Origin: Candidatus Saccharibacteria bacterium UBA669 | Lineage (GTDB): Bacteria > Patescibacteriota > Saccharimonadia > Saccharimonadales > Saccharimonadaceae | Direction: 5' to 3' | Length of the DNA stretch: 20,718 nucleotides | Assembly (NCBI GenBank): GCA_002299795.1 | Contig: DBNP01000054.1 | Coordinates: 1 to 20,718 of the forward strand | In this document: positions 13,589-20,718 of the stretch, in pieces | Layout of the letters: the number at the start of each line of letters is the position of its first letter | Position numbering within the stretch: position 1 is the stretch's first letter | Notes under the pieces: generated by a model | Seen by the model: the letters and a program-made list of their open reading frames with translations, nothing else | Told to the model about the DNA's origin: nothing | Database searches by the model: none | Translations under genes and position numbers: made by a program

Positions 13589-14275
13589 ATGGCGACACCA
13601 CAAGCAGGCATGAAGAAGCGTCAGATCATCGCCAACTCTAATCGCACGATGTTTATATGGGTTGCTGCGATGTCGGCCGTGTTGGGTGTATGTTTAGTGC
13701 TCTCGGTATTTCTTATCCAGCATATCACCTACAAGATGAAGGTGCTTGGCAAGCTTACCGAAACATCTTCAGTAGTCAAGGCGAACATTAGCAGTGCAGA
13801 TGAGCTAGTAAAGAATGTTCGTGTTTATGAGTCTGATGATGCACTTAACTCAGTTAAGGCGCGGCCGGACGACAAAGCGCTTCAGGTGGTGCTCGATGCG
13901 CTCCCCGCTGATCCAAATGCGCTCGCGCTGGGTTCATCGTTGCAACAGAACCTGCTTGCTGGTGCATCTGGTGTTGTGGTTGAGTCGCTCAACGTGCAGC
14001 CGGTGAGCGAAGAGGCGGCTAGCGGTGAGCTGGGTACGATACCTTTTGTGGTAACGGTGTCGGCGCATGACGCGAATAGTTTGAAAGATATGCTAACGCG
14101 TATGGAGCGCTCGATTCGTACGATTGATATCGACACGATGATGATTGAAAAAACTGATGAGAAATACACTATGACACTCAACGCGCATGCCTACTATTTG
14201 CCCGGTATCCAAGTGCAGCTTAAAGACGAGATAGTACCAGTGAAGGATACCAAAAAGAAAGCGAGCAAGTCATGA
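13589..14275 (+). CDS. pilO: Type IV pilus assembly protein PilO-like
   Basis: From ATG 13589 the protein has 228 aa: a basic tail, one membrane helix (about 21-43), a short coiled segment and an outer domain with ITVS-like strands (GTIPFVVTVSAHDANSLKDMLTRME), the usual PilO layout. PilO forms a dimer with PilN in the pilus platform. GGAGGG (13575-13580) lies 8 nt before this ATG, while the longer frame from 13511 lies inside pilN and has no ribosome site, so 13589 is chosen. Sequence identity within this family is always low, so the name rests on position, length and topology as well. Confidence 0.8.
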   Translation: MATPQAGMKKRQIIANSNRTMFIWVAAMSAVLGVCLVLSVFLIQHITYKMKVLGKLTETSSVVKANISSADELVKNVRVYESDDALNSVKARPDDKALQVVLDALPADPNALALGSSLQQNLLAGASGVVVESLNVQPVSEEAASGELGTIPFVVTVSAHDANSLKDMLTRMERSIRTIDIDTMMIEKTDEKYTMTLNAHAYYLPGIQVQLKDEIVPVKDTKKKASKS

Positions 14276-14505
14276 AAAAGAGTGATATCGCAATGATTAT
14301 ACTAATCGCCAGCATGACGGCACTGATCGCATTTCTGATTGGGAACCAGATACCAGGACTCAAGCTTGATGAGAAGGGGGTAAAAACTCCTGTTACTATC
14401 AAGGTTAAGTCCGACGTCGTTGCGCCAAGCAAAGAAGTATTCAATAAAGACGCTATTAATCCTACGGTTCAGACAGTTATCGGTGGGTCTGGCGCTACCA
14501 ACTAG
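14272..14505 (+). CDS. Small single-helix membrane protein at the PilP position
   Basis: This 77-aa protein has one helix (about 6-23, IAMIILIASMTALIAFLIG) and a short tail outside (VTIKVKSDVVAPSKEVFNKD). It overlaps the pilO stop by ATGA and is followed by pilB after 8 nt, so it is part of the core operon. In diderm bacteria pilP, a lipoprotein that meets the secretin, occupies this place. Here there is no lipobox and no beta domain, as fits a monoderm cell. It may stabilise the PilN-PilO platform (inference). I cannot assign it to a named family. Confidence 0.65.
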   Translation: MKKSDIAMIILIASMTALIAFLIGNQIPGLKLDEKGVKTPVTIKVKSDVVAPSKEVFNKDAINPTVQTVIGGSGATN

Positions 14506-14513
14506 GAGCTACT

Positions 14514-16277
14514 ATGGCGCTGATGACTGATGACATCCAGCAGAAGCTCATCACTCTCCTGCAGGAGGAGGGGCTCGTCAGTGCTGATGCGCTGGCATCA
14601 GCGGCTGATGAATCAGCGAAGAGTAATAAACCGCTACTGAGTATCCTAACCGAAACATCAGTGATTGATAACGAACTACTCACTCATGCTATCGCCCAGG
14701 TGTCTGGAGTGCCGTATGTCAATCTGACTAGTACGATTGTCGACCAGGCTATCTTGTCGCTATTGCCTTCAGATATCGCGGAGCGCTTCATGGCAGTGCC
14801 ACTTGCTGATGTGCAAAATCGTCTTGCGGTGGCAATGATCGATGCGAACAATGTCCAGGCAGTTGATTACCTTGCGAACCGTATTCAACGTCCGCTCAAG
14901 GTATTTATGGCATCGGAGGCAGGTGTCCGTCACGTACTGGATCAGTACAAAACAGACCTCTCGAGCGTAGACGTTGCCGCACAGGCATCGCAAAATGAGG
15001 CTGACAGTGAGTCGGGTGGTGACATTAAGACAATCGTGCAGGATTCGCCGATTAGTCGAGCTCTCAGCACCATACTGGAATACGCTGTGAAGAGTCGGGC
15101 GAGTGACATCCATATTGAGCCACTTGAAAAGGCGCTCAAAATTCGTTGTCGTATCGACGGTGTGTTACGGGAGGTGATGCAGCTACCAAAAAGCATAGAA
15201 CCAGCACTGATTAGCCGAATAAAAATTTTATCCAATCTCAAGATTGATGAACACCGCGTACCCCAGGATGGCCAGTTCGCTGTTAAAGTGGGCAATAAGG
15301 AGGTTGACCTTCGTATTGCGATTAGCCCTGTTGTTTGGGGCGAGCAATGTGTTATTCGTTTGCTTGATAAAACTGGCAACTCATTTAACCTGGAAGAAAT
15401 GGGCTATGCGGGACGCGCGCTTCGTACAATCCGTAAAGGACTGAAGCGTCCTAACGGTATGCTTCTTACCTCGGGGCCAACTGGTAGTGGTAAGTCGACC
15501 AGTCTCTATGCGCTCATCAAGGAGATTAAAAACGACAGCATCAATATCGTCACGCTTGAGGATCCGGTTGAATACAAAATGGACGGTGTGAATCAGATTC
15601 AGGTGAATGCTGAGGTTGGACTAACGTTTGCATCGGGGCTACGGTCGATTCTGCGACAAGACCCGAATGTCGTCATGGTGGGTGAGATGCGCGATGCCGA
15701 AACTGCAAATCTCGGCGTGCAGGCAGCGCTCACGGGACACCTCGTGTTTAGTACACTTCATACCAACAGCGCTGCAGGGGTGTTGCCACGTCTACTCGAC
15801 ATGGACATCGAGCCATTCTTGATAGCGAGTACCGTGAACACTATTATTGGTCAGCGGCTTGTGCGCCGAGTCGGCCAAAAGCGTGATGCATACTGGTCAA
15901 GCCCACTAGAAACCAAGAGTATTCTCGATAATGTTGGCCATTTGTTGCCGAAAACCAAAGAGGACGTCGCGCGTGTATCGGCCGACCTTGGCTACATGGA
16001 CTTGCCACTAGCGGGTCAAACAGCTTATACTTTAGTCAAGGGTCATGATACGCCCTCGACGCCACATGGTTACAATGGGCGCGCGGGACTCTATGAGGTG
16101 ATGGATGTCACTGAGGAGATTCAGCAGCTTATTATCGGCCGTTCAACTAGTGCCGAGATTCAGCGCAAAGCAATCGAGCAGGGTATGATTACCATGAGAC
16201 AAGACGGCTATCTAAAGGCTTTGCAGGGTATTACAACGCTCGAAGAAGTAAATCGCGTGACATCGGATATCGCATAA
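14514..16277 (+). CDS. pilB: Type IV pilus extension ATPase PilB
   Basis: This 587-aa protein is a full GspE/PilB motor. The N-terminal MshEN-type domain (1-150) is followed by the helicase-like N2 domain with ASDIHIEP and RCRIDGVLRE. The Walker A is GPTGSGKST (321-329), then the Asp box TLEDPVEY, Walker B DPNVVMVGE (383-391) and the His box TGHLVFSTLHTNSA. The C-terminal part usually carries a four-cysteine zinc site after QRLVRR; here RRVGQKRDAYW and what follows contain no Cys. It powers pilus extension at the PilC platform. AGGAG (14504-14508) before the ATG is 5 nt away. It lies directly before pilT. Confidence 0.95.
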   Translation: MALMTDDIQQKLITLLQEEGLVSADALASAADESAKSNKPLLSILTETSVIDNELLTHAIAQVSGVPYVNLTSTIVDQAILSLLPSDIAERFMAVPLADVQNRLAVAMIDANNVQAVDYLANRIQRPLKVFMASEAGVRHVLDQYKTDLSSVDVAAQASQNEADSESGGDIKTIVQDSPISRALSTILEYAVKSRASDIHIEPLEKALKIRCRIDGVLREVMQLPKSIEPALISRIKILSNLKIDEHRVPQDGQFAVKVGNKEVDLRIAISPVVWGEQCVIRLLDKTGNSFNLEEMGYAGRALRTIRKGLKRPNGMLLTSGPTGSGKSTSLYALIKEIKNDSINIVTLEDPVEYKMDGVNQIQVNAEVGLTFASGLRSILRQDPNVVMVGEMRDAETANLGVQAALTGHLVFSTLHTNSAAGVLPRLLDMDIEPFLIASTVNTIIGQRLVRRVGQKRDAYWSSPLETKSILDNVGHLLPKTKEDVARVSADLGYMDLPLAGQTAYTLVKGHDTPSTPHGYNGRAGLYEVMDVTEEIQQLIIGRSTSAEIQRKAIEQGMITMRQDGYLKALQGITTLEEVNRVTSDIA

Positions 16278-16289
16278 AAGGGAGAGGCA

Positions 16290-17360
16290 ATGCAAAATCA
16301 AGAACTACGAATCGAAATCCTGCTCGAAGAAGTTGTAAAAAAGCGAGCGAGCGACCTGCACATACAAGTTGGTTTACCCCCAATGCTACGCGTTGATGGC
16401 TCGCTTATACCTATAGCTGGCTTCAATCCACTCGATGAGCAGCAGGTCGAGAGTCTTATTTTTGCGATTCTTGACCAAGATCAGCAACAGATATTGCTAA
16501 AAGACAAGGAATTTGACTTTAGCTTTGCATTTGGTGTACTAGGGCGCTTTCGTGTCAATGCTTTCCACGAGCGTGGTAATCTTGCCGCTGCACTCCGACT
16601 TATCCCTAATGAGATTAAGTCAGTCACTGAGCTTGGCATGCCACAAGTAGTGATGTCATTTGCTGACTATCCCCGTGGTCTAGTGTTGGTAACTGGCCCG
16701 ACGGGTAGTGGTAAATCAACCACCCTCGCAGCATTGGTCGACAAGATCAACACTGAGAAGTCGCAGCATATTATTACGATTGAAGATCCGATCGAGTTCA
16801 CTCATAAGTCAAAAAAGTCCGTTGTCGTACAGCGCGAGGTTCACTACGATACCTACTCGTTTTCTGCGGCACTTCGTAGTTCGCTTCGTCAGGATCCAGA
16901 TGTAGTACTGATTGGTGAGATGCGCGACCTCGAAACTATCAGTGCAGCGATTACGATTGCTGAAACGGGGCACTTGGTATTTGCGACGCTCCACACCAAC
17001 AGTGCGGCGCAAAGTATCGATCGTATGATTGACGTATTTCCACCTCACCAGCAGCCCCAGATCCGCTCTCAGCTTGCGAATATCCTTATGGCAATTTGTT
17101 CTCAGCGACTTGTGCCAGCCATTGGAGGTGGGCGTGTCGTGGCTGCAGAGGTGTTGATTGCAAATCCGGCTGTTCGCAATGTGATTCGTGAAGGTAAGAG
17201 CCACCAGCTTGATGCGATTATCCAGACCGGTGCCGACCAGGGAATGCAGACTATGGATCGTACACTCGTGAGCCTTGTGCAGAGCGGTACTGTTACCTAT
17301 GATCAGGCGCGTGAATTTGCGGTTGATCTGACTGAGTTCGAAAGGCTGATGAGGGGATAG
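16290..17360 (+). CDS. pilT: Type IV pilus retraction ATPase PilT
   Basis: This 356-aa protein has the usual PilT length and motifs: ASDLHIQVGLPPMLRVDG (20-37), Walker A GPTGSGKSTT (136-145), Asp box TIEDPIEF, Walker B DPDVVLIGEMRDLET, His box ETGHLVFATLHTNSA, and near the C-terminus NPAVRNVIREGK, the PilT version of AIRNLIRE needed for retraction. This tail motif and the short N-terminus separate it from PilB. It disassembles the pilus and would drive twitching or pulling in of bound cells. GGGAGAGG stands 2-3 nt before the ATG. pilC follows at once. Confidence 0.95.
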   Translation: MQNQELRIEILLEEVVKKRASDLHIQVGLPPMLRVDGSLIPIAGFNPLDEQQVESLIFAILDQDQQQILLKDKEFDFSFAFGVLGRFRVNAFHERGNLAAALRLIPNEIKSVTELGMPQVVMSFADYPRGLVLVTGPTGSGKSTTLAALVDKINTEKSQHIITIEDPIEFTHKSKKSVVVQREVHYDTYSFSAALRSSLRQDPDVVLIGEMRDLETISAAITIAETGHLVFATLHTNSAAQSIDRMIDVFPPHQQPQIRSQLANILMAICSQRLVPAIGGGRVVAAEVLIANPAVRNVIREGKSHQLDAIIQTGADQGMQTMDRTLVSLVQSGTVTYDQAREFAVDLTEFERLMRG

Positions 17361-17363
17361 CGC

Positions 17364-18572
17364 GTGAAGAAGTTTAACTACGAAGCTCGTGACAAAGCAA
17401 GCAGCAGTGTCGTGAAGTCTATGGTGCAAGCCGATAGTGAATCGGCCGCTGCGAAGGTTTTGATTGAGCAGGGCCTCATGCCACTCGATATCAAGGAAAT
17501 CGACGAGAATGGCTCAGTACTCGCCAAGCTTTCAGGCCGTATTACCACAAAAGATAAGATCATATTTCTTCGGCAGCTCTCGACCTTGATCGGAGCGGGC
17601 TTGCCGCTGTCGCAGAGTATGCGCACAGTACTTGAACAGACATCAAACAAGCAGATGCAACGCGTTGTCGAGGAAGTGATTGCTGACGTAGAGGGCGGAC
17701 ATACCCTGAGTGACGCATTTGGGAAGCATCCAGATGTATTTGATAAAATTGTGCTTGCACTGGTGGCTGCCGGTGAGGCTTCAGGCACGCTGGATGAGGC
17801 GCTGAAGCGTGTTGCGACACAGAAAGAAAAAGACGCGGCAATGATGGGGAAGATCCGTGGAGCAATGGTTTATCCTGGTATCGTGCTACTGGTGATCGTC
17901 GGTGTGATGACATTTATGCTGGTTGCGGTTGTACCTCAGGTGGCCAAGCTCTACGATGATATGCATAAATCCCTTCCGTTTCTTACAGCGGTCATGATTG
18001 CGGTTGCTAACTTTATCATTAACTTCTGGTGGCTAACACTGATTGTGATCGGCATCGCTGCCTACTTTACTGTGCAATATCTCAAAACTGATAGCGGTAT
18101 TAAATTTAAAGATACACTCAAGCTAAACTTGCCAATTTTTAGCGGGATGTTTCGAAAACTATATATGGCCCGCTTTACGCGTACGGGCCAGACTCTACTT
18201 GCGACTGGGGTGGCAATGCTCGACATGCTCAGGATTAGCAGTGAGAGTACCAATAACACCATCATTTCTGCTGGTATCATGCGTGCTGCCGAAAAAGTAA
18301 AGGGCGGTAAGGCGCTGAGTATCGCACTACAGCCAGAAGACTACATCTTGCCCATGGTGCCTCAGATGATAAAAATCGGTGAGCAATCTGGCAAAATTGA
18401 TGAAATGATGGGTAAAACCGCTCAGGTGTTTGAAGATGAGCTTGACGAGGAGATCAAGGCAATTTCGACGGCTATTGAGCCTGTACTGATGGTTGTGTTG
18501 GCTGTTTTTGCGGGAGGTATGGTTGGTGCCATTCTGTTCCCAATCTATAGCCTAGTGGGAGGAATTAACTAA
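17364..18572 (+). CDS. pilC: Type IV pilus inner-membrane platform protein PilC
   Basis: This 402-aa protein has two GspF-type domains, about 65-190 (FLRQLSTLIGAGLPLSQSM, LVAAGEASGTLDEAL) and about 268-395 (FTRTGQTLLATGVAMLDML, MIKIGEQSGKIDEMM), separated and followed by membrane helices (about 170-195, 213-240, 370-398). This is the complete family layout. It anchors the pilus base and couples pilin subunits to PilB and PilT. The start is GTG with GAGGGG (17351-17356) 7 nt upstream, 3 nt after the pilT stop. It is the last gene of the core operon; an 83-nt gap follows. Confidence 0.95.
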   Translation: MKKFNYEARDKASSSVVKSMVQADSESAAAKVLIEQGLMPLDIKEIDENGSVLAKLSGRITTKDKIIFLRQLSTLIGAGLPLSQSMRTVLEQTSNKQMQRVVEEVIADVEGGHTLSDAFGKHPDVFDKIVLALVAAGEASGTLDEALKRVATQKEKDAAMMGKIRGAMVYPGIVLLVIVGVMTFMLVAVVPQVAKLYDDMHKSLPFLTAVMIAVANFIINFWWLTLIVIGIAAYFTVQYLKTDSGIKFKDTLKLNLPIFSGMFRKLYMARFTRTGQTLLATGVAMLDMLRISSESTNNTIISAGIMRAAEKVKGGKALSIALQPEDYILPMVPQMIKIGEQSGKIDEMMGKTAQVFEDELDEEIKAISTAIEPVLMVVLAVFAGGMVGAILFPIYSLVGGIN

Positions 18573-18655
18573 AAGCCTAGACACGTACGAACCATATACG
18601 GTATCATAGTACTCAAGGTAATAAGCTCTAAGAGGGAAGGTGGAATATTACTACG
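18573..18655 (+). promoter_or_regulatory. Gap before the pilin gene with a weak promoter candidate
   Basis: No terminator hairpin is seen after pilC. TATCAT (18602-18607) is a possible -10 without a convincing -35. AGAGGGAAGGTGG (18631-18643) is purine-rich but ends 12 nt from the ATG. The pilin may be read through from pilC and also have a promoter of its own. Confidence 0.3.
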
Positions 18656-19123
18656 ATGAGCAAACAAGAGTTGAAGCAAAAGGGATTTACGATCATCGAG
18701 GTCGTGTTGGTGCTGGCGATTGCCGCGCTAATTTTCTTGATGGTATTTATTGCACTGCCAGCACTGCAGCGCAGTCAACGAGATACTGCGCGAAAGAATG
18801 ATGTTAGCATTGTGTCAGGAGCCGTTTCATCATGGCAGGGTAATAACCGTGCAACATCTGCATGGCCAACTGGCACACAGTTGCAAGAGTATGCAACAAG
18901 CGTATCAGGTAATACAACTGACATTGCTGTTGCCGCTGCGATCACAGCAGACAATACAGAGGTGACTGCCGCTGATGCAACAGTGACTGTGTATCCAAAA
19001 GCAAAGTGTGATGTTGTGTCGGCATCTGGTAAGGTAACGCTTGATAAAGGCTCTACCCGGCAGTATGCAACGGTTACCATGCTTGAGTCTGGTAACGGTA
19101 CCGGCTACTGTCTCGACGCATAG
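18656..19123 (+). CDS. Type IV prepilin, probable major pilin
   Basis: This 155-aa protein has a 10-residue basic leader ending in Gly10, cut before Phe11 by PilD, and the pilin signature FTIIEVVLVLAIAALIFLMV with Glu at mature position 5. The mature protein of about 145 aa continues the helix to about residue 60, then has a small globular domain rich in Ala and Thr. Cys118 and Cys152 could form the C-terminal disulfide loop common in pilins. It is the best candidate for the main fibre subunit because it stands alone between the motor genes and pilD and is followed by a strong terminator. Confidence 0.85.
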   Translation: MSKQELKQKGFTIIEVVLVLAIAALIFLMVFIALPALQRSQRDTARKNDVSIVSGAVSSWQGNNRATSAWPTGTQLQEYATSVSGNTTDIAVAAAITADNTEVTAADATVTVYPKAKCDVVSASGKVTLDKGSTRQYATVTMLESGNGTGYCLDA

Positions 19124-19137
19124 GCGCGACCGTACGA

Positions 19138-19182
19138 ATCATAGCAAAACCTCTGCTGTTATGGCGGAGGTTTTGCTATGAT
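19138..19182. terminator. Strong hairpin terminator that contains the pilD promoter
   Basis: Arms 19138-19156 and 19164-19182 pair over 19 bp with a single T-G pair and a 7-nt loop. The inner GC-rich stem CCTCTGC/GCGGAGG is flanked by AAAA and TTTT, so it can terminate in both directions. The right arm also contains the extended -10 box TGC-TATGAT (19174-19182), which ends 7 nt before ATG 19190 of pilD. One palindrome thus ends the pilin transcript and starts the next. Confidence 0.75.
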
Positions 19183-19189
19183 AGTGAGT

Positions 19190-20080
19190 ATGAGTAATAT
19201 GCTTATTGTTGGCGGACTGGGGTATCTGGGTGCGGCACTCGGTAGTTTTGTGGGTGCCCAGGTGTGGCGGCTGCGCGCTAGACAGCTGCAGGAAGATGCG
19301 GCACAGGGTGAACGAGTCAATAAAGCCGAGGTCGCCAGACTGCATGGTTTGATTCGGCCCGTTCTAGTGGATCGCTCAGAATGCCTACATTGTCACCATG
19401 AGCTTATGTGGTATGATCTGCTGCCGATTGTGAGCTGGCTCACGCTCGGTGGAAGGTGCCGGTATTGTCACAAGCAGATAGGTGCTACGGAACTACTAGT
19501 CGAGATTGGCCTTGCGGCCGTGTTCATCGTTTCTTATCTCTCCTGGCCGTTTGGTACGGGAACTCTATTTGGAGTGGCGAGCCTGGCACTCTGGCTCATA
19601 GCCTGTGTGCTGATGGCGGTCCTATTTATCTACGATGCAAAGTGGTTCTTATTGCCACTATCAGTCAACGTTTCACTTATCTTGGTAGCATTTATCTTTG
19701 CTGTACTGCGTTTTGCTGCACAAGGAGTGGATATGTCATCGATACTATCGATAGTAGCTGCTGTTGGGTTCATGGCTGGTCTCTATTATGTTTTCTCACT
19801 CTTTGGCTGGGTTGGCTTGGGGGATAGCATCCTTGGCGTCGGTCTCGCGCTGCTGCTTGGCAAATGGGAGTTGGCATTTCTCGGACTTTTCATAGCGAAC
19901 TTACTTGGATGCATGATGCTGGTGCCACTTGCACTACGGGGTAAGCTGCATCGCAACGCCCATATCCCGTTTGGCCCGTTTCTCATTCTTGGTACCGTGA
20001 TCTCTTTACTTTGGGGTGGAGAGATAATTACCATTGTTTTTGCGTGGAGTGACACGCTTCTCAATCTGCTTATGGTATAA
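19190..20080 (+). CDS. pilD: Prepilin peptidase PilD (A24 family)
   Basis: From ATG 19190 the protein has 296 aa. The N-terminal domain has GSFVGAQVWRLR and the two zinc pairs CLHC (65-68) and CRYC (90-93), which usually go with the N-methylation domain. The peptidase part has about six helices with the catalytic Asp149 (FIYDAKWFLLP) and Asp212 (GLGDSILG), then IPFGPFLILG. It cuts prepilins after Gly and probably methylates the new Phe. The earlier ATG at 19178 lies in the terminator and overlaps the -10 box, so 19190 (or 19199) is preferred, giving a nearly leaderless mRNA. An insertion of about 25 charged residues (28-58) precedes the zinc pairs. Confidence 0.9.
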   Translation: MSNMLIVGGLGYLGAALGSFVGAQVWRLRARQLQEDAAQGERVNKAEVARLHGLIRPVLVDRSECLHCHHELMWYDLLPIVSWLTLGGRCRYCHKQIGATELLVEIGLAAVFIVSYLSWPFGTGTLFGVASLALWLIACVLMAVLFIYDAKWFLLPLSVNVSLILVAFIFAVLRFAAQGVDMSSILSIVAAVGFMAGLYYVFSLFGWVGLGDSILGVGLALLLGKWELAFLGLFIANLLGCMMLVPLALRGKLHRNAHIPFGPFLILGTVISLLWGGEIITIVFAWSDTLLNLLMV

Positions 20081-20092
20081 TCAGCTACAGAT
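20073..20092 (+). promoter_or_regulatory. Extended -10 box overlapping the pilD stop
   Basis: TGG-TATAAT (20073-20081) contains the pilD stop TAA (20078-20080). Transcription would begin near 20088, about 5 nt before ATG 20093, so the following gene can be made separately from pilD with almost no leader. Confidence 0.5.
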
Positions 20093-20718
20093 ATGGGCAT
20101 CAGAGTCGCCAGGGGGTTTTCGATTATTGAGGTGATACTATTTCTCGGTATTACCGGGTTGGTGATGGCCGTACTTCTGGCGGGTGTCGGTACTGCACTG
20201 AACAGAGAGCGCTATCATGACGCTGTCAACTCTTTCCAGGACTACCTACAAGGACAGTATAATCTAGTTGCGAATGTGAATAATTCTCGAGAAAGTACTA
20301 CCATCTGTAAAGACGGCAAAATTATTGTTGATGGAACCGCAGACGCCGGGAGGGGCACGAGTGACTGTACGATTGTCGGCAGGGTGCTTTATAGTACTAC
20401 AGACGGGCGTAGCGTCAATTCAGCACAAGTTTATGCGACAGTGGATGCAGCGACGCTCAGTGGTGACGATGATGCCCAGGTGCTTCGTGACGCCAAGCTG
20501 GCTGCAAGCCCCGAAGTAGAAAATTTCGTCATCGGCTGGTCAACGGAACTTGTGCCACAGGGCGGCTCGTCACCGCTGGCATTTAGTATATTGATTGTAC
20601 GAACACCTACCAACGGACAGATCCATACGTATGTACTGGGTGAGGCCGACAAAGATCCTACCGATATTGTTGGTAGCATAGCAGCTGCACCGGGCTTTCG
20701 GATATGCGTGAGCAATCC
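20093..20718 (+). CDS. Second type IV prepilin or minor pilin (partial, runs off right edge)
   Basis: A frame from ATG 20093 stays open to the window end (208 full codons). It starts MGIRVARG-FSIIEVILFLGITGLVM, a short basic leader with Gly8, Phe9 and Glu at mature position 5, followed by the pilin helix: a clear PilD substrate. The outer part is larger than in the first pilin, with TTICKDGKIIVDG and TSDCTIVGRVLYS, which resembles the beta-strand pattern of GspH/FimT-type minor pilins, and three Cys before the edge. More minor pilins may follow outside the window. No ribosome site is seen; the promoter is described separately. Confidence 0.85.
   Translation, partial: MGIRVARGFSIIEVILFLGITGLVMAVLLAGVGTALNRERYHDAVNSFQDYLQGQYNLVANVNNSRESTTICKDGKIIVDGTADAGRGTSDCTIVGRVLYSTTDGRSVNSAQVYATVDAATLSGDDDAQVLRDAKLAASPEVENFVIGWSTELVPQGGSSPLAFSILIVRTPTNGQIHTYVLGEADKDPTDIVGSIAAAPGFRICVSN

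Noticed and set aside
1..20718. CRISPR array, tRNA, rRNA, transposase or integrase
   Set aside because: I looked for regularly spaced repeats, cloverleaf-like sequences and typical DDE, HUH or tyrosine recombinase motifs in the frames and saw none.

Overview
The window looks like chromosomal DNA of a Candidatus Patescibacteria (CPR) bacterium, most likely Candidatus Saccharibacteria (TM7). This is an inference from the layout and gene content. There is a compact type IV pilus locus in the order pilM-pilN-pilO-small protein-pilB-pilT-pilC-pilin-pilD-pilin. No outer-membrane secretin (PilQ) or PilP gene is visible, as expected for a cell with one membrane. The neighbouring genes are short and mostly of the DUF type. 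TGA is used as an ordinary stop (for example at 760-762), which argues against the CPR lineages that recode UGA. No rRNA, tRNA, CRISPR array, transposase or integrase is visible.

Region 1 (1-6570) is accessory. Three direct copies of a 120-135 bp repeat (39-160, 4244-4378, 6445-6569) divide it into two blocks. Each copy, read on the minus strand, holds an extended -10 box, a leader of about 62 nt and a start codon followed by MPxTD(R/H)GxRGYS. In the leftmost copy the reading frame runs off the window edge. In the other two it stops after 23 and 18 codons. Block A (about 200-4245) carries two RBBP9/YdeN-like hydrolases (the first frameshifted), a degenerate HAD-like protein, a minus-strand pair (a 49-aa basic protein and a DUF2188 protein) and a divergent xre-immA-DUF4238 operon. 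Block B (about 4390-6404) carries DUF7000-like, DUF6326-like and DUF1801 proteins and two small membrane proteins. The repeats look like a reused insertion point at the 5' end of a host gene.

Region 2 (6600-11764) encodes two large secreted or surface proteins of 729 and 773 aa. They share their C-terminal half and both end in TELPPRY. Between them lies a 161-aa membrane-anchored protein with a prepilin-like N-terminus that lacks Glu5. Their position just upstream of pilM suggests a pilus-tip or surface-adhesion role.

Region 3 (11779-20718) is the pilus machine. PilM, PilN, PilO and a 77-aa membrane protein form the inner platform, PilB extends, PilT retracts and PilC is the membrane platform. 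A major-pilin-like protein follows, then a strong hairpin terminator, then the prepilin peptidase PilD and a second pilin that is cut by the window end. The apparatus would extend and retract a pilus, plausibly for attachment to a host cell. Many genes that begin a transcription unit have a TATAAT-type box ending 6-7 nt before the ATG, so leaderless mRNAs appear common here. Genes inside operons have normal Shine-Dalgarno sites or overlapping stop/start codons.
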